DNA of 6,610 nt from Phycisphaerales bacterium (GTDB taxonomy: Bacteria > Planctomycetota > Phycisphaerae > Tepidisphaerales > Tepidisphaeraceae), in NCBI GenBank assembly GCA_028288905.1, contig JAQGHJ010000491.1, forward strand, positions 1 through 6,610, read 5' to 3'. The position numbers and the translations under genes were made by a program. The notes beneath the pieces are model-generated. The model did no database searches. It was given only the letters and a program-made list of their open reading frames with translations, and was not told where the DNA came from. How positions within the stretch are numbered: the stretch's first letter is position 1; the number at the start of each line of letters is the position of its first letter. Below, piece by piece: positions 1 to 6,096 of the stretch.

Positions 1-1484
1 CCCTCGGCGGGCAGCTTCACGGTCGCGTCGAAGCCCATCTTGCTGCCGGCGCCGAGGTCGGGGCTGGCGTGGTCGAGGATGTCGACCGGGCCGTGGATCA
101 CCTCGGTGTCGCGGGCCGGGTCGCAGTTGCTGAAGAGGTGGAAGAAGACGTCCTGCTCGTCGTGCACGTTTACGTGGTCGTCCACGATGACGATGTATTT
201 CGTGAACGCCATCTGCCCTGCGCCCCAGATCGCGTGCATCACCCGGCGGGCCTGCATGGGGTATTCCTTGCGAATGCTGATGAACGCACAGTTGTGGAAC
301 ACGCCGGAGATCGGCAGGGCGTAGTCGACGATGTCCGGCACCAGCATCTTCAAGAGCGGCAGGAAGATTCGCTCCGTCGCCTTGCCGAGGAAGTAGTCCT
401 CCATCGGCGGCTTGCCGACGATCGTCGTCGGGTAGATCGGGTCCTTCCGGTGCGTGATGGCCGTGACGTGGAACGCCGGGTACCAGTCGGCCAGCGAGTA
501 GAACCCCGTGTGGTCGCCGAACGGGCCCTCCATTAGCTTCTCGACCGGGTCGACGTAGCCTTCGATCACGATCTCGGCGTTGGCCGGGACGTGCAGGTCG
601 ATCGTCTTGCACGGCACCAACTCGATCCCGCCGCCGTTGAGGAAGCCGGCGAACAGCAGCTCCTCGACGCTCGGCGGCAGCGGGGCGGTCGCCGCGTACG
701 GCAGGACGCTCTCGCCGCCGAGCACGATCGCCAGCGGCATCTTCTGGCCCATCTTCTGGTACATGCGGAAGTGGCGGGCCCCATCGTGGTGCATGTGCCA
801 GTGCATGGCCGCCTTGCGGGGGCCGTGGACCTGGACGCGGTACATGCCGACGTTTCGACTGCCGTCGTGCGGGTTGCGGGTGTGGATGCCGCCGAGGGTG
901 ATGTACCGCCCGGTGCCGGTCTGGCGGTCGGCCGCGGCGAGGGACGCCGGGACGTCGAACACCTGGTCGCTCCGCAAGTCGCCGTCGAGCGGCCAACACT
1001 GGATGATCGGCAGCTTGGTCAGGTCGGCCTTGTCGCCCTCGAGCACGACCTGCTGACAGAGCCCCGGCCCGCGGCCGACCTTCGGCGGGTAGCTGGCCAT
1101 CTTCAGCAGGTCCGGCAGCTTCTTCATCTTCTCCATCAGCGTCGTCGGCACCTCCGGCTTGACGAGCTGCTGCACCCGGGCGGCCAGGGCGTCGAGGTTC
1201 TCCGTCCCCAGCGCTTGGTTCACCCGCCAGTACGACCCGAACGTGTTGATCGCGACGGGGATGTCCGACCCCTCGACGCTCTGGAACAGCAGCGCCTTAC
1301 CCCCCAGCGCGGCGGCGGGGGACTTGTCCCGCTCCGCATGAGCGTGCGGGGCCGGCGACTTGCTGGTGCGGTCGGCGATTTCCGCGATCTCCAGCACGGG
1401 CGAGACCGTGGCCGAGACGCGGGCCAACTCGCGGCTGGCGTCGAGGTGCTGGACGAAGTCGCGGAGCGTCGGGAAGGTGGGCAT
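1..1484 (-). CDS. UbiD-family prenyl-FMN-dependent decarboxylase, 3' end outside window
   Basis: The gene reads from ATG at 1484 to the window edge without interruption, giving 494 residues. UbiD enzymes use prenylated FMN to decarboxylate aromatic or unsaturated acids; in bacteria they typically serve ubiquinone or menaquinone synthesis in the cytoplasm. The N terminus (TLRDFVQHLDASRELARV) resembles the start of E. coli UbiD. Family signatures are RNVGMYR (210-216), MHWHMHH (227-233), EGPFGDHTGFY (319-329) and GSKMGFDAT near the edge. By spacing, N211, R216, E275, E319 and D324 match the metal ligands and catalytic Arg-Glu-Glu set of fungal Fdc1, so the active site looks complete (inferred alignment). 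E. coli UbiD has roughly 45 more residues after the GSKMG motif, so only the tail is missing. No clear Shine-Dalgarno sequence precedes the ATG. Planctomycetes commonly make menaquinone by the futalosine route, so an MqnL-type role is plausible, but no ubiX, ubiA or mqn neighbour is visible to settle the substrate. Confidence 0.93.
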   Translation of the reverse strand, partial: MPTFPTLRDFVQHLDASRELARVSATVSPVLEIAEIADRTSKSPAPHAHAERDKSPAAALGGKALLFQSVEGSDIPVAINTFGSYWRVNQALGTENLDALAARVQQLVKPEVPTTLMEKMKKLPDLLKMASYPPKVGRGPGLCQQVVLEGDKADLTKLPIIQCWPLDGDLRSDQVFDVPASLAAADRQTGTGRYITLGGIHTRNPHDGSRNVGMYRVQVHGPRKAAMHWHMHHDGARHFRMYQKMGQKMPLAIVLGGESVLPYAATAPLPPSVEELLFAGFLNGGGIELVPCKTIDLHVPANAEIVIEGYVDPVEKLMEGPFGDHTGFYSLADWYPAFHVTAITHRKDPIYPTTIVGKPPMEDYFLGKATERIFLPLLKMLVPDIVDYALPISGVFHNCAFISIRKEYPMQARRVMHAIWGAGQMAFTKYIVIVDDHVNVHDEQDVFFHLFSNCDPARDTEVIHGPVDILDHASPDLGAGSKMGFDATVKLPAE

Positions 1485-1610
1485 CGGGCCGCGGATGCTA
1501 CGCGATGCCCAGGGGGCGGGGACAGGCGGGGCGGGAGGTGGCGGGCGGTTCTGAAAGTGACCTTGCCCTCGGCCAATCTGCTTCAGCGGTTGGCGAGCCG
1601 GCATGGCCGG

Positions 1611-1952
1611 TCAGTGGAACAGCGGAAAATGAGTACAGCTCGGTATGAGCATCACTGATGCCAACGCAGCGACCATCTCAGCGCGACGCGTCCGCTCAAC
1701 GACGGCTCCGGCGAGCGCGATCGTTGCTGCCCCGAGCAGAGTGACGAACAAGGCGAATTCGTAGCGTGCACCAAGGACGCCGGCGTGACGCCGAGGCCCG
1801 TGAGTGCCACGAAAATCGGCCGGGGCTTCGTACTGGAGTAGGATCAAACTGGCATGGCCGTCGGTGAAGGCGATCACCCACATCGTCACGATCGCGGCGA
1901 TGACCGCGATCAGGCCCGAGATGGCGATGTAGGTCAGAAGGCGTGCCGTCAC
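1611..1952 (-). CDS. Small three-helix membrane protein of unknown function
   Basis: This 113-residue protein begins with GTG at 1952, the first usable start after an upstream in-frame stop near 2047. I do not recognise a family. It shows one hydrophobic segment at about 6-29 (ending in TMWVIAF), a polar middle part at 30-63, and two further hydrophobic segments at about 64-85 and 91-106 separated by the basic turn ERTRRAE. It is probably an inner-membrane protein. Support for coding is the alternation of hydrophobic helices with charged turns and codon usage rich in G/C at third positions. Only a weak AGG lies before the start. It sits 97 bases downstream of the zinc-ribbon gene and 126 bases upstream of the decarboxylase gene, all on the minus strand, so co-transcription is possible but not shown. 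It could be lineage-specific. Confidence 0.55.
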   Translation of the reverse strand: MTARLLTYIAISGLIAVIAAIVTMWVIAFTDGHASLILLQYEAPADFRGTHGPRRHAGVLGARYEFALFVTLLGAATIALAGAVVERTRRAEMVAALASVMLIPSCTHFPLFH

Positions 1953-2049
1953 GGGCCTGAACAGGACGCGCGTCAGCCGGGTGCCAAATGTCGCGGCACG
2001 CTGAGACCTGTGGCACCCGATTGACGGTCCGCGGTGGGCACCCTACGAG

Positions 2050-2295
2050 CTACCCGCTAATCGCCTCACGGCCGAACGTCATGCGAGCCTCTATCACGTC
2101 TATGACGCGAATGTGCCGCGGGTCTTCTTCCCAGACCCACAAGGCCTGACACGCGGTGCAGCGGTACAGGCGAGCCCGGATCTCGAGACTGTACGCCACG
2201 CACTTTAACGGGAGCCCGGATCGGTGGCAGGCGTCGCATCCGCCACGACGCCCAAGGGACGACAAACAGCCCAACATTGGTGGCGGAAGCGGCAT
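2050..2295 (-). CDS. Small zinc-ribbon protein, hypothetical (start uncertain)
   Basis: From ATG at 2295 this gives 81 residues. The frame also stays open to a GTG at 2346, and another ATG lies at 2277. The core is a two-knuckle zinc ribbon: CDACHRSG (CxxC) and, 22 residues later, YRCTACQALW (CxxC). It is followed by WEEDPRHIRVIDVIEA, a plausible beta-strand/helix ending. Such four-cysteine ribbons usually bind structural zinc, but the cellular role is unknown. The residues before the first CxxC look low in information, and an AT-rich patch at 2294-2308 lies across the start region and could be a promoter instead of code. None of the three starts has a well-spaced Shine-Dalgarno sequence. The gene lies 97 bases after the start of the LamG-like gene's 3' flank and is co-oriented with it. 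I am fairly sure of the reading frame from the paired CxxC motifs, and less sure of the N terminus. Confidence 0.58.
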   Translation of the reverse strand: MPLPPPMLGCLSSLGRRGGCDACHRSGLPLKCVAYSLEIRARLYRCTACQALWVWEEDPRHIRVIDVIEARMTFGREAISG

Positions 2296-2310
2296 AAAAA
2301 TTATTCCGTA
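2275..2310 (-). promoter_or_regulatory. AT-rich patch at the start of the zinc-ribbon gene, possible -10 region
   Basis: On the minus strand this stretch reads GGAATAATTTTTATG, unusually AT-rich for this window. AATAAT or TAATTT could be a sigma-70-like -10 element, which would favour the ATG at 2277 or 2295 over the GTG at 2346. No convincing -35 element is seen. This is only a candidate. Confidence 0.2.
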
Positions 2311-2379
2311 CTTTGGCTGGGTGCGGGGTAGCGCGAGCCGTGACACTCGCAGTCACTTCCCTCTGCTTTCCTGTCCACC

Positions 2380-2392
2380 GCCGACTGTCGGC
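2380..2392 (-). terminator. Short perfect inverted repeat just after the LamG-like gene
   Basis: GCCGAC-T-GTCGGC begins directly after the TAG stop of the gene ending at 2393. It can form a five- or six-pair GC stem. There is no U-tract on the minus strand after it, so it is at best a weak or non-canonical terminator or a 3'-end protecting hairpin. Confidence 0.25.
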
Positions 2393-3160
2393 CTACTGCT
2401 TCGCCGGCTCGGCCTCCCACACCTTGATGTCGTCGAACAGCCCGTCCTTCCCCGCCACCCCGAGCTCGATTTTCGACTTCGTCGCGTGCCCGATCCCGGA
2501 CGACTTGAGGAACCCGGCCGGCTTACCGTCGACCGTCACCCGCATCTCGTCGCCGACCGTCTCGACGACGACCGTGTACCACTTGCCCGCCTCCAGCTTC
2601 GTCGCGAACGGGAAGGTGACGACCTTGCCCTTCATGCGGGCGGCGACCTCGGCCTTCTTGGCCGGGTCCGCCTTCATCGCCTTGATCTCCTCGTTCTGCG
2701 TCCCGTCCCGCTCGTCGACGAGCGTGACGCCGGTGGGCTTTACCTGGGCCCGGCAGAGGTGGCCGTAGTGCGAGCCGGTGAACTTCCGGTCGTCGAACTC
2801 GACGTCCATCAGCGTCGCCCCGTCGAACTTCATCTTCACCTCGACGACGCTATCCTTCGTCGGCACGTCGAGCCCGAACACGGCCGCGTGGGCGGTGACG
2901 GCCGGCTTGCCGTCGGCGGCCGGCACCTCCTTGTCCCGCGTCTGCGTCCCCTTCAGTACGCCGCCCTCGACGGTGAACGTCGGGACGACCTTGTGCCACG
3001 CCTTGGCCGGCGTCGCCGACTCGAAGTCGTCGGAGAAGAGCAGCTTCCCCTTCTTCGCGATCGGGTCGGCCGGCACGGCGGCGGGGGCGGCCGGCTTGTC
3101 GGCGGCGGCGGCCACGGACGACGTCATCACCAAGGCGGCGAGCAGCGGGCTGAGCTTCAC
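2393..3160 (-). CDS. Secreted LamG/DUF1080-like (family-16 glycoside hydrolase-type fold) protein
   Basis: This 255-residue protein starts with GTG at 3160, preceded at good spacing by GGAGGA. Residues 1-20 form a Sec signal peptide (KLSP, a hydrophobic LLAALVM core, then AAAA before D21). After an Ala/Pro linker, the mature part opens with LLFSDDFES (40-48), typical of concanavalin-A-like jelly-roll domains of the 3-keto-disaccharide hydrolase/DUF1080 group abundant in planctomycetes. Other family-like elements are a TFTVEGGVLKG strand pair, GSHYGHLCR, LEAGKWYTVVVE, MRVTVDGKPAGFLKS and a terminal LFDDIKVWEAE. It is expected in the periplasm or outside the cell, perhaps binding or cleaving a sugar derivative. 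I cannot identify catalytic residues, so binding alone is possible. The reading frame is intact. Two tandem hairpins lie in its presumed 5' leader (3191-3245). Its stop is 97 bases from the 2295 start of the next gene. Confidence 0.88.
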   Translation of the reverse strand: MKLSPLLAALVMTSSVAAAADKPAAPAAVPADPIAKKGKLLFSDDFESATPAKAWHKVVPTFTVEGGVLKGTQTRDKEVPAADGKPAVTAHAAVFGLDVPTKDSVVEVKMKFDGATLMDVEFDDRKFTGSHYGHLCRAQVKPTGVTLVDERDGTQNEEIKAMKADPAKKAEVAARMKGKVVTFPFATKLEAGKWYTVVVETVGDEMRVTVDGKPAGFLKSSGIGHATKSKIELGVAGKDGLFDDIKVWEAEPAKQ

Positions 3161-3190
3161 GGATTCCTCCGGCAGGGGGCAAGGGGCGGT

Positions 3191-3245
3191 CCGACGGGGC
3201 CGGTAGTACCGGGCACCCCGTCGGGCGGACCGGGGGCGGTCCGCC
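3191..3245 (-). repeat. Two tandem strong hairpins in the leader of the LamG-like gene
   Basis: Hairpin A is nested. CCGACGGGG (3191-3199) pairs with CCCCGTCGG (3216-3224), and inside it CCGGTA (3200-3205) pairs with TACCGG (3207-3212), leaving a three-base bulge. Hairpin B follows at once: GGCGGACCG (3224-3232), loop GGGG, CGGTCCGCC (3237-3245). A second CGGTCC at 3187-3192 can also pair with the GGACCG of hairpin B, so alternative folds are possible. On the minus-strand transcript these lie about 30-85 bases before the GTG at 3160, immediately ahead of the Shine-Dalgarno site. A cis-regulatory leader, a transcription end or a dispersed repeat are all possible. Confidence 0.55.
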
Positions 3246-3473
3246 TGCCTGAAGCTTACCTGAATCCGGAGGCGTTCCGCGATGGCGTTGTCGGGCGGGT
3301 GGAAGCATCAACCGCGGCCCGCGGACAGGAGTGTCCGGCGACCCGGTCGGTTTTGGGCAGGTTGGCGCTGGTCGAAGCCCCCAAAGCGGCCGAGCGGCAA
3401 TCGGTTTTACGGATGCGACGAAATGGCAGGCGGTAGCGTCTGAGATTGCCGAGGCCGTCGACCACTTATGGAC

Positions 3474-3535
3474 CCGCTCATTCTGGAGCGGACGGCGTAT
3501 GCCGTACTGCGCAGCCGTCGAGGCTCGGACGGCGT
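3474..3535. repeat. Three back-to-back hairpins with an internal direct repeat
   Basis: Perfect stems lie in sequence: CCGCTC-ATTCTG-GAGCGG (3474-3491), ACGGC-GTAT-GCCGT (3492-3505) and GCCGTC-GAGGCTCG-GACGGC (3514-3533). The ten-base word CGGACGGCGT occurs at 3489-3498 and again at 3526-3535, so the stems can also swap partners. No gene covers this stretch. The array lies about 100 bases before the lipoprotein start on the plus strand. It could be a structured leader or small RNA, or a copy of a dispersed palindromic repeat. Confidence 0.5.
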
Positions 3536-3638
3536 GAATCCCCGCTAACACCCACCAAAAGGCTCAGGATTTGCCGCATGGACGAGTCCGGGCGGCCGCC
3601 AGAGTCGCCGGTTACGTCAGGCAGAGATGAGGTTACTT

Positions 3639-3863
3639 ATGCACACGACCCGCGCCGTGCTGTCCGCCACGTTCGTCGGCCTCGCCGCCCTCGCAGGCTG
3701 TTCGGACGATCACCACGATCACCACGCCCGCCGCCCGATCGACCGTGGGCCGGACGAGGTGATCGTCGTCCCCGCCCGCGGCCCGGACTGGCGCGACGGC
3801 CGGCGGTGGGACGGGGACCGCGACCACGACGGGGACCGCGACTGGCGCGGCGACCGGCGCTGA
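3639..3863 (+). CDS. Small lipoprotein with His-rich and Asp/Arg-rich mature part
   Basis: ATG at 3639 gives 74 residues. I prefer it to the in-frame ATG at 3627 because GAGG (3629-3632) is placed six bases before it. Residues 1-20 form a lipoprotein signal peptide (HTTR, hydrophobic VLSATFVGLAA, then lipobox LAGC with Cys21 as the lipidated residue). The mature part starts CSDDHHDHH, a His/Asp cluster that could bind a divalent metal. A central EVIVVPARG segment follows, and the end is very hydrophilic with repeated DGDRD units. The DNA behind this carries a 15-base exact tandem word (3810-3824 and 3828-3842). It should be anchored in a membrane facing the periplasm. No family is recognised and the function is unknown. 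It converges with the pseudopilin remnant, and a GC hairpin follows its stop. Confidence 0.7.
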   Translation: MHTTRAVLSATFVGLAALAGCSDDHHDHHARRPIDRGPDEVIVVPARGPDWRDGRRWDGDRDHDGDRDWRGDRR

Positions 3864-3865
3864 GG

Positions 3866-3880
3866 CCGCCCGCTGGGCGG
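3866..3880 (+). terminator. GC-rich hairpin directly after the lipoprotein stop codon
   Basis: CCGCCC-GCT-GGGCGG starts three bases after the TGA at 3861-3863. The six-pair stem and tight position suggest a transcript end, but no T-run follows, so it is not a classical intrinsic terminator. It lies between convergent genes and might act on both strands. Confidence 0.4.
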
Positions 3881-3978
3881 TACGAGGTGGCGGGGTGACG
3901 CTGACGCGGATGATGCGGTGGCGAAATTCGTGGACCTGACGCGCCGTGCCCTCAACGGCGACGCTCGCCCGCACGTCG

Positions 3979-4602
3979 TCACCACCGGCCGGTGTACCAG
4001 CTGCTGTCTTTCAGGTCGTCCCGCGTCAGGGCCTCGGCGTTCGTGTCGACGAACAGGCAGTTCGACCGCTTGCTGTGCCGCAGGTACTCGCCGGACATGT
4101 CCCGCGGGTAAGCCGGCGGCGTCCACTGGTACCAGTTGTTGAACGTGTCCCCGTTCCCGTCCGTCACTTCCTCCCACGCGTCGAACGCGAGCAGCGTGCG
4201 GCTGGGGCTTAGGATCTTCGCCTGCTTCTTCCCAGGCCAGTTTGTCGACGTGCCGGCTAAGTCCACGGTCGGGATGCGGAAGAACAGGGCCGTCTCGTGC
4301 CCGGCCCCGTAGATCGCCTTCCGCTGCGGGTCCTTGACGCCCGAGTTCTGCCCGCCGTAGCAGTTCTCCCCGTACGCGAAGGAGCGATTCAACGCCGCAT
4401 CCATCGCCCCGCCGATGCTGACAACTTGGGACGGGGGGACGAACGTCTCGAACGGCAGTTGGCCGGCGACGGGGTAGTCCACACCCCAGTACCAGTCAGA
4501 GACGATCCGGGGGTTGACCAGTGGGCCGCCAGGCTTTGTCGTTCTCGGTCCAGGCATGCGAGTTCCGGCACTTCGCCAGGATCCCCTTGTTCTCGTTCAC
4601 AC
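3979..4602 (-). pseudogene. Pseudopilin (H-X9-DG type) remnant, 5' truncated and frameshifted
   Basis: The 3' part reads cleanly from about 4525 to TGA at 3979-3981. It ends with the layout of planctomycete pseudopilin-like proteins: SPSRTLLAFDAWEEV, a W-rich loop, then RHSKRSNCLFVDTNAEAL, where His and Asp are nine residues apart as in the H-X9-DG motif, here with DT in place of DG. Such proteins are thought to be exported by a type II secretion/type IV pilus-like machine. Upstream, a different frame (4597-4526) gives NENKGILAKCRNSHAWTEND and KAWRP. Removing one base from the GGG at 4523-4525 joins this to LVNPRIVSDWYWGVDYPVAG in a single coherent frame. The prepilin leader and hydrophobic helix are absent: the sequence runs straight into the end of another remnant near 4600. 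The ATG at 4557 is therefore probably not a genuine start. Confidence 0.72.
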
Positions 4603-5574
4603 GTTGATCGCGGTCGCGTTCATGTCGCCGGTTGTGACGTTCGTCAGCAGGACGTTGCCGGCGTCGACGTTCAGCACGTTCGTCGCGCTCACCGTCCCGT
4701 TCGCCGCGGCGACCTGCCACACCCCGCGCCCCCGGTCTTGTTGATCATCCCGCCGTACGTGACAGTGCCGGTGGGGGTCGTCAGCTCCGACCTCTCGGGG
4801 ACGTTGATCGTCGCGGTCGGCCCGGCCGCCACGGTCAGGTTGTTCAACAAGGTTCGGGTCTGCCCGGCGTTGACGGCGAGGGTCACGCCCGCTGAGCGAA
4901 TTGTGCCCCTCGGCGTACCCGCCAAAGTCGACGACGCCCTTGGCCCGATCGTCACGTTGACGTTTGTCGTCACGAGCCCGTTGTTGACCACGATGTTCAT
5001 CGTGTTCACGGTCCGACAGACGACGGTCCCGCCGCCGTCGACCGTGACGGTCGCGGTGTTGGCGGTCGACGTCCCGGCGACCGGGTTGATCGTCTGCCCG
5101 GTCCCGCCCGCGGCGGCCGACCCGGAGAACACCAGGTTGCTGCCGGCGACGACGTTCAGTCGCACGTTCGCCCCGGCCCCGAACTGCAGCGTGTTGGTGA
5201 CCCGGAAAGTCCCCCGCCGGACAGGTTGATCTGCGAGGCGGCCGCCCCGTTGCTCACGAAGTCGAGCGTGTTCCCGAGCGCCATGGCCGTGATGAAGTCC
5301 GTCAGCTCGGCGTCGGCGGCCAGGTCAAGCCGGTTGAGCTGGAACCCGGTGGCCCGTTGAACGTGGACGTGTAGTCCGCCGCCCCGGAGCCAAAATGGAG
5401 CGCGTTCGCCGGGTCGCTGATCGGGGCGGTCAAGGTGCCGGTGGTGTTGTCCCACACGAACGTGCCGGCCCGGGCGCAAGGGGCCAATAGCCTGACCGCC
5501 CCGACCGCGGCCGCCGCCGATATCGCTCACCGCCACCGACTGCCGGACGACCCGCCCGAGTACGACACGCCCAT
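4597..5574 (-). pseudogene. Decayed secreted beta-strand-repeat (autotransporter-associated type) protein
   Basis: ATG at 5574 follows a well-spaced AGGGGAG. The frame gives MGVSYSGGSSGSRWR, then TGA (5529-5527), then AISAAAAVGAVRLLAPCARA before GTFVWDNTTGTL, which is a signal peptide split by one stop. Three frame breaks follow, each repaired by one extra G on the coding strand: at 5353-5355 (restores FNGATGFQLNRLDL), at 5211-5215 (restores INLSGGGTFRVTNTLQF) and at 4722-4725 (restores INKTGGAGVWQVAAANG). With these three bases added, the length to TGA at 4599-4597 is exactly 327 codons. The product is rich in Asn, Thr, Gly and Val, with repeated strand motifs like those of autotransporter-associated beta-strand or parallel beta-helix surface proteins. 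No PEP-CTERM-like or other anchor is seen, so the 3' end may be lost. Sequencing error is an alternative to real decay. Confidence 0.7.
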
Positions 5575-5878
5575 CGCCTGCTCCCCTCCCGAAGCCCACG
5601 CCGCCCGTCCCCGCGGCTCACGCGGGGCCTCGCGGGCACGGCGGACGGGGATGCGACCGGCGCGTGAGGGCGGGATGGTAGGGGGCCTTCGTGAGCGGCC
5701 CGTGAGCGAGACCCCGGGCGTTGCCTCAAGAGTTAGTGAGCATGGGCCGAACGACAGGCGGGGGGGGTGGACGTATGGGGGCCGATCGTTGCCCGCCACG
5801 GCCCGGGGTTGGACCGACGTAAGTTCATTGCGAGTCACGAAACGCGCCCATGGGTCACGCCTCACGCGATCCAATTTT

Positions 5879-5890
5879 CGATCGCGATCG
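5879..5890. repeat. Perfect 12-base palindrome CGATCGCGATCG
   Basis: This is a self-complementary site with two GATC tetramers in a gene-free region. It could be a dimeric-regulator site or a chance occurrence in GC-rich DNA. No partner copy was noticed in the window. Confidence 0.3.
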
Positions 5891-6068
5891 GCCGCTAAAC
5901 CGCCCGCACCCTAGAACACAGGCTCCACTCGTGTAAGGCTTTGCCCGCCGGTCGTGGATCAGACATGACAGTCAGTCTTACTCGCCGCGCAAATAGCAAA
6001 AATAAACATCGCGTCGGATTGATGCTATTGACATTCATCACGGTGTGCGCCGCCACACGGCCACGCTC

Positions 6069-6096
6069 GGCGGTCGGGCGGACCGCCTTGTTCTTC
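6069..6096 (+). terminator. Terminator-like hairpin with T-rich tail ahead of the lyase gene
   Basis: GGCGGTC (6069-6075), loop GGGCG, GACCGCC (6081-6087), followed by TTGTTCTTC, is the form of an intrinsic terminator on the plus strand. No plus-strand gene precedes it, so it may end a small RNA, act as a leader attenuator for the downstream lyase, or insulate it. Confidence 0.4.

Larger units (their letters stand above)
3161..3638. other. Gene-free stretch rich in inverted repeats
   Basis: This 478-base interval separates the minus-strand LamG-like gene from the plus-strand lipoprotein gene, so it should carry promoters for both. I see no credible protein: the open frames here have Arg/Pro-rich shadow composition. 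It does contain at least six inverted repeats, listed separately where strong, plus CGGACA-GGAG-TGTCCG at 3322-3337 and two CCGCGG blocks at 3312-3324. No clear -35/-10 pair was identified. Confidence 0.6.

Noticed and set aside
1598..1610. CCGGC-ATG-GCCGG inverted repeat at the end of the membrane protein gene
   Set aside because: It has only five pairs, directly follows the stop codon and has no T-tract; too weak to call a terminator.
591..1658. Long plus-strand open frame (355 codons)
   Set aside because: It is the antisense shadow of the UbiD gene: the composition is His/Arg/Leu/Val-rich without motifs, while the minus strand carries clear UbiD signatures.
2156..3436. Plus-strand open frame of 426 codons, the longest in the window
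   Set aside because: It runs antisense to the LamG-like and zinc-ribbon genes. Its Arg/Leu/Gly-rich product has no domain, and the minus-strand gene has a signal peptide, a ribosome site and a fold signature.
3256..3465. Minus-strand frame of 69 codons with RIRKTDCRSAALG
   Set aside because: There is no ribosome site and no domain; it looks like translated intergenic repeat sequence.
2850..3551. Minus-strand open frame of 233 codons overlapping the LamG-like start
   Set aside because: The 3' half is out of frame inside the real gene, and the 5' half is Pro/Arg-rich intergenic sequence containing the hairpins.
3474..3560. Integron attC site or CRISPR array
   Set aside because: The hairpins lack paired RYYYAAC/GTTRRRY core sites, no integrase is present, and there are no regularly spaced identical repeats with unique spacers.
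4297..5229. Plus-strand open frame of 310 codons with Val/Thr/Pro-rich product
   Set aside because: It is antisense to the beta-strand-repeat remnant. The Val/Thr content mirrors the Asn/Thr/Gly codons of the other strand, and no export signal or ribosome site is seen.
5527..5529. TGA read as selenocysteine or recoded
   Set aside because: It lies within a signal peptide, selenocysteine would make no sense there, and the same gene has three frameshifts, so simple decay is more economical.
5527..5874. Minus-strand frame of 115 codons upstream of and including the remnant's start
   Set aside because: The part before 5574 is Arg/Pro-rich with no motif. The good ribosome site is at 5574, so only the last 15 codons look genuine.
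6028..6056. TTGACA as -35 of a sigma-70 promoter
   Set aside because: The region 16-18 bases downstream is GC-rich (around CGCCAC) with no -10-like hexamer.
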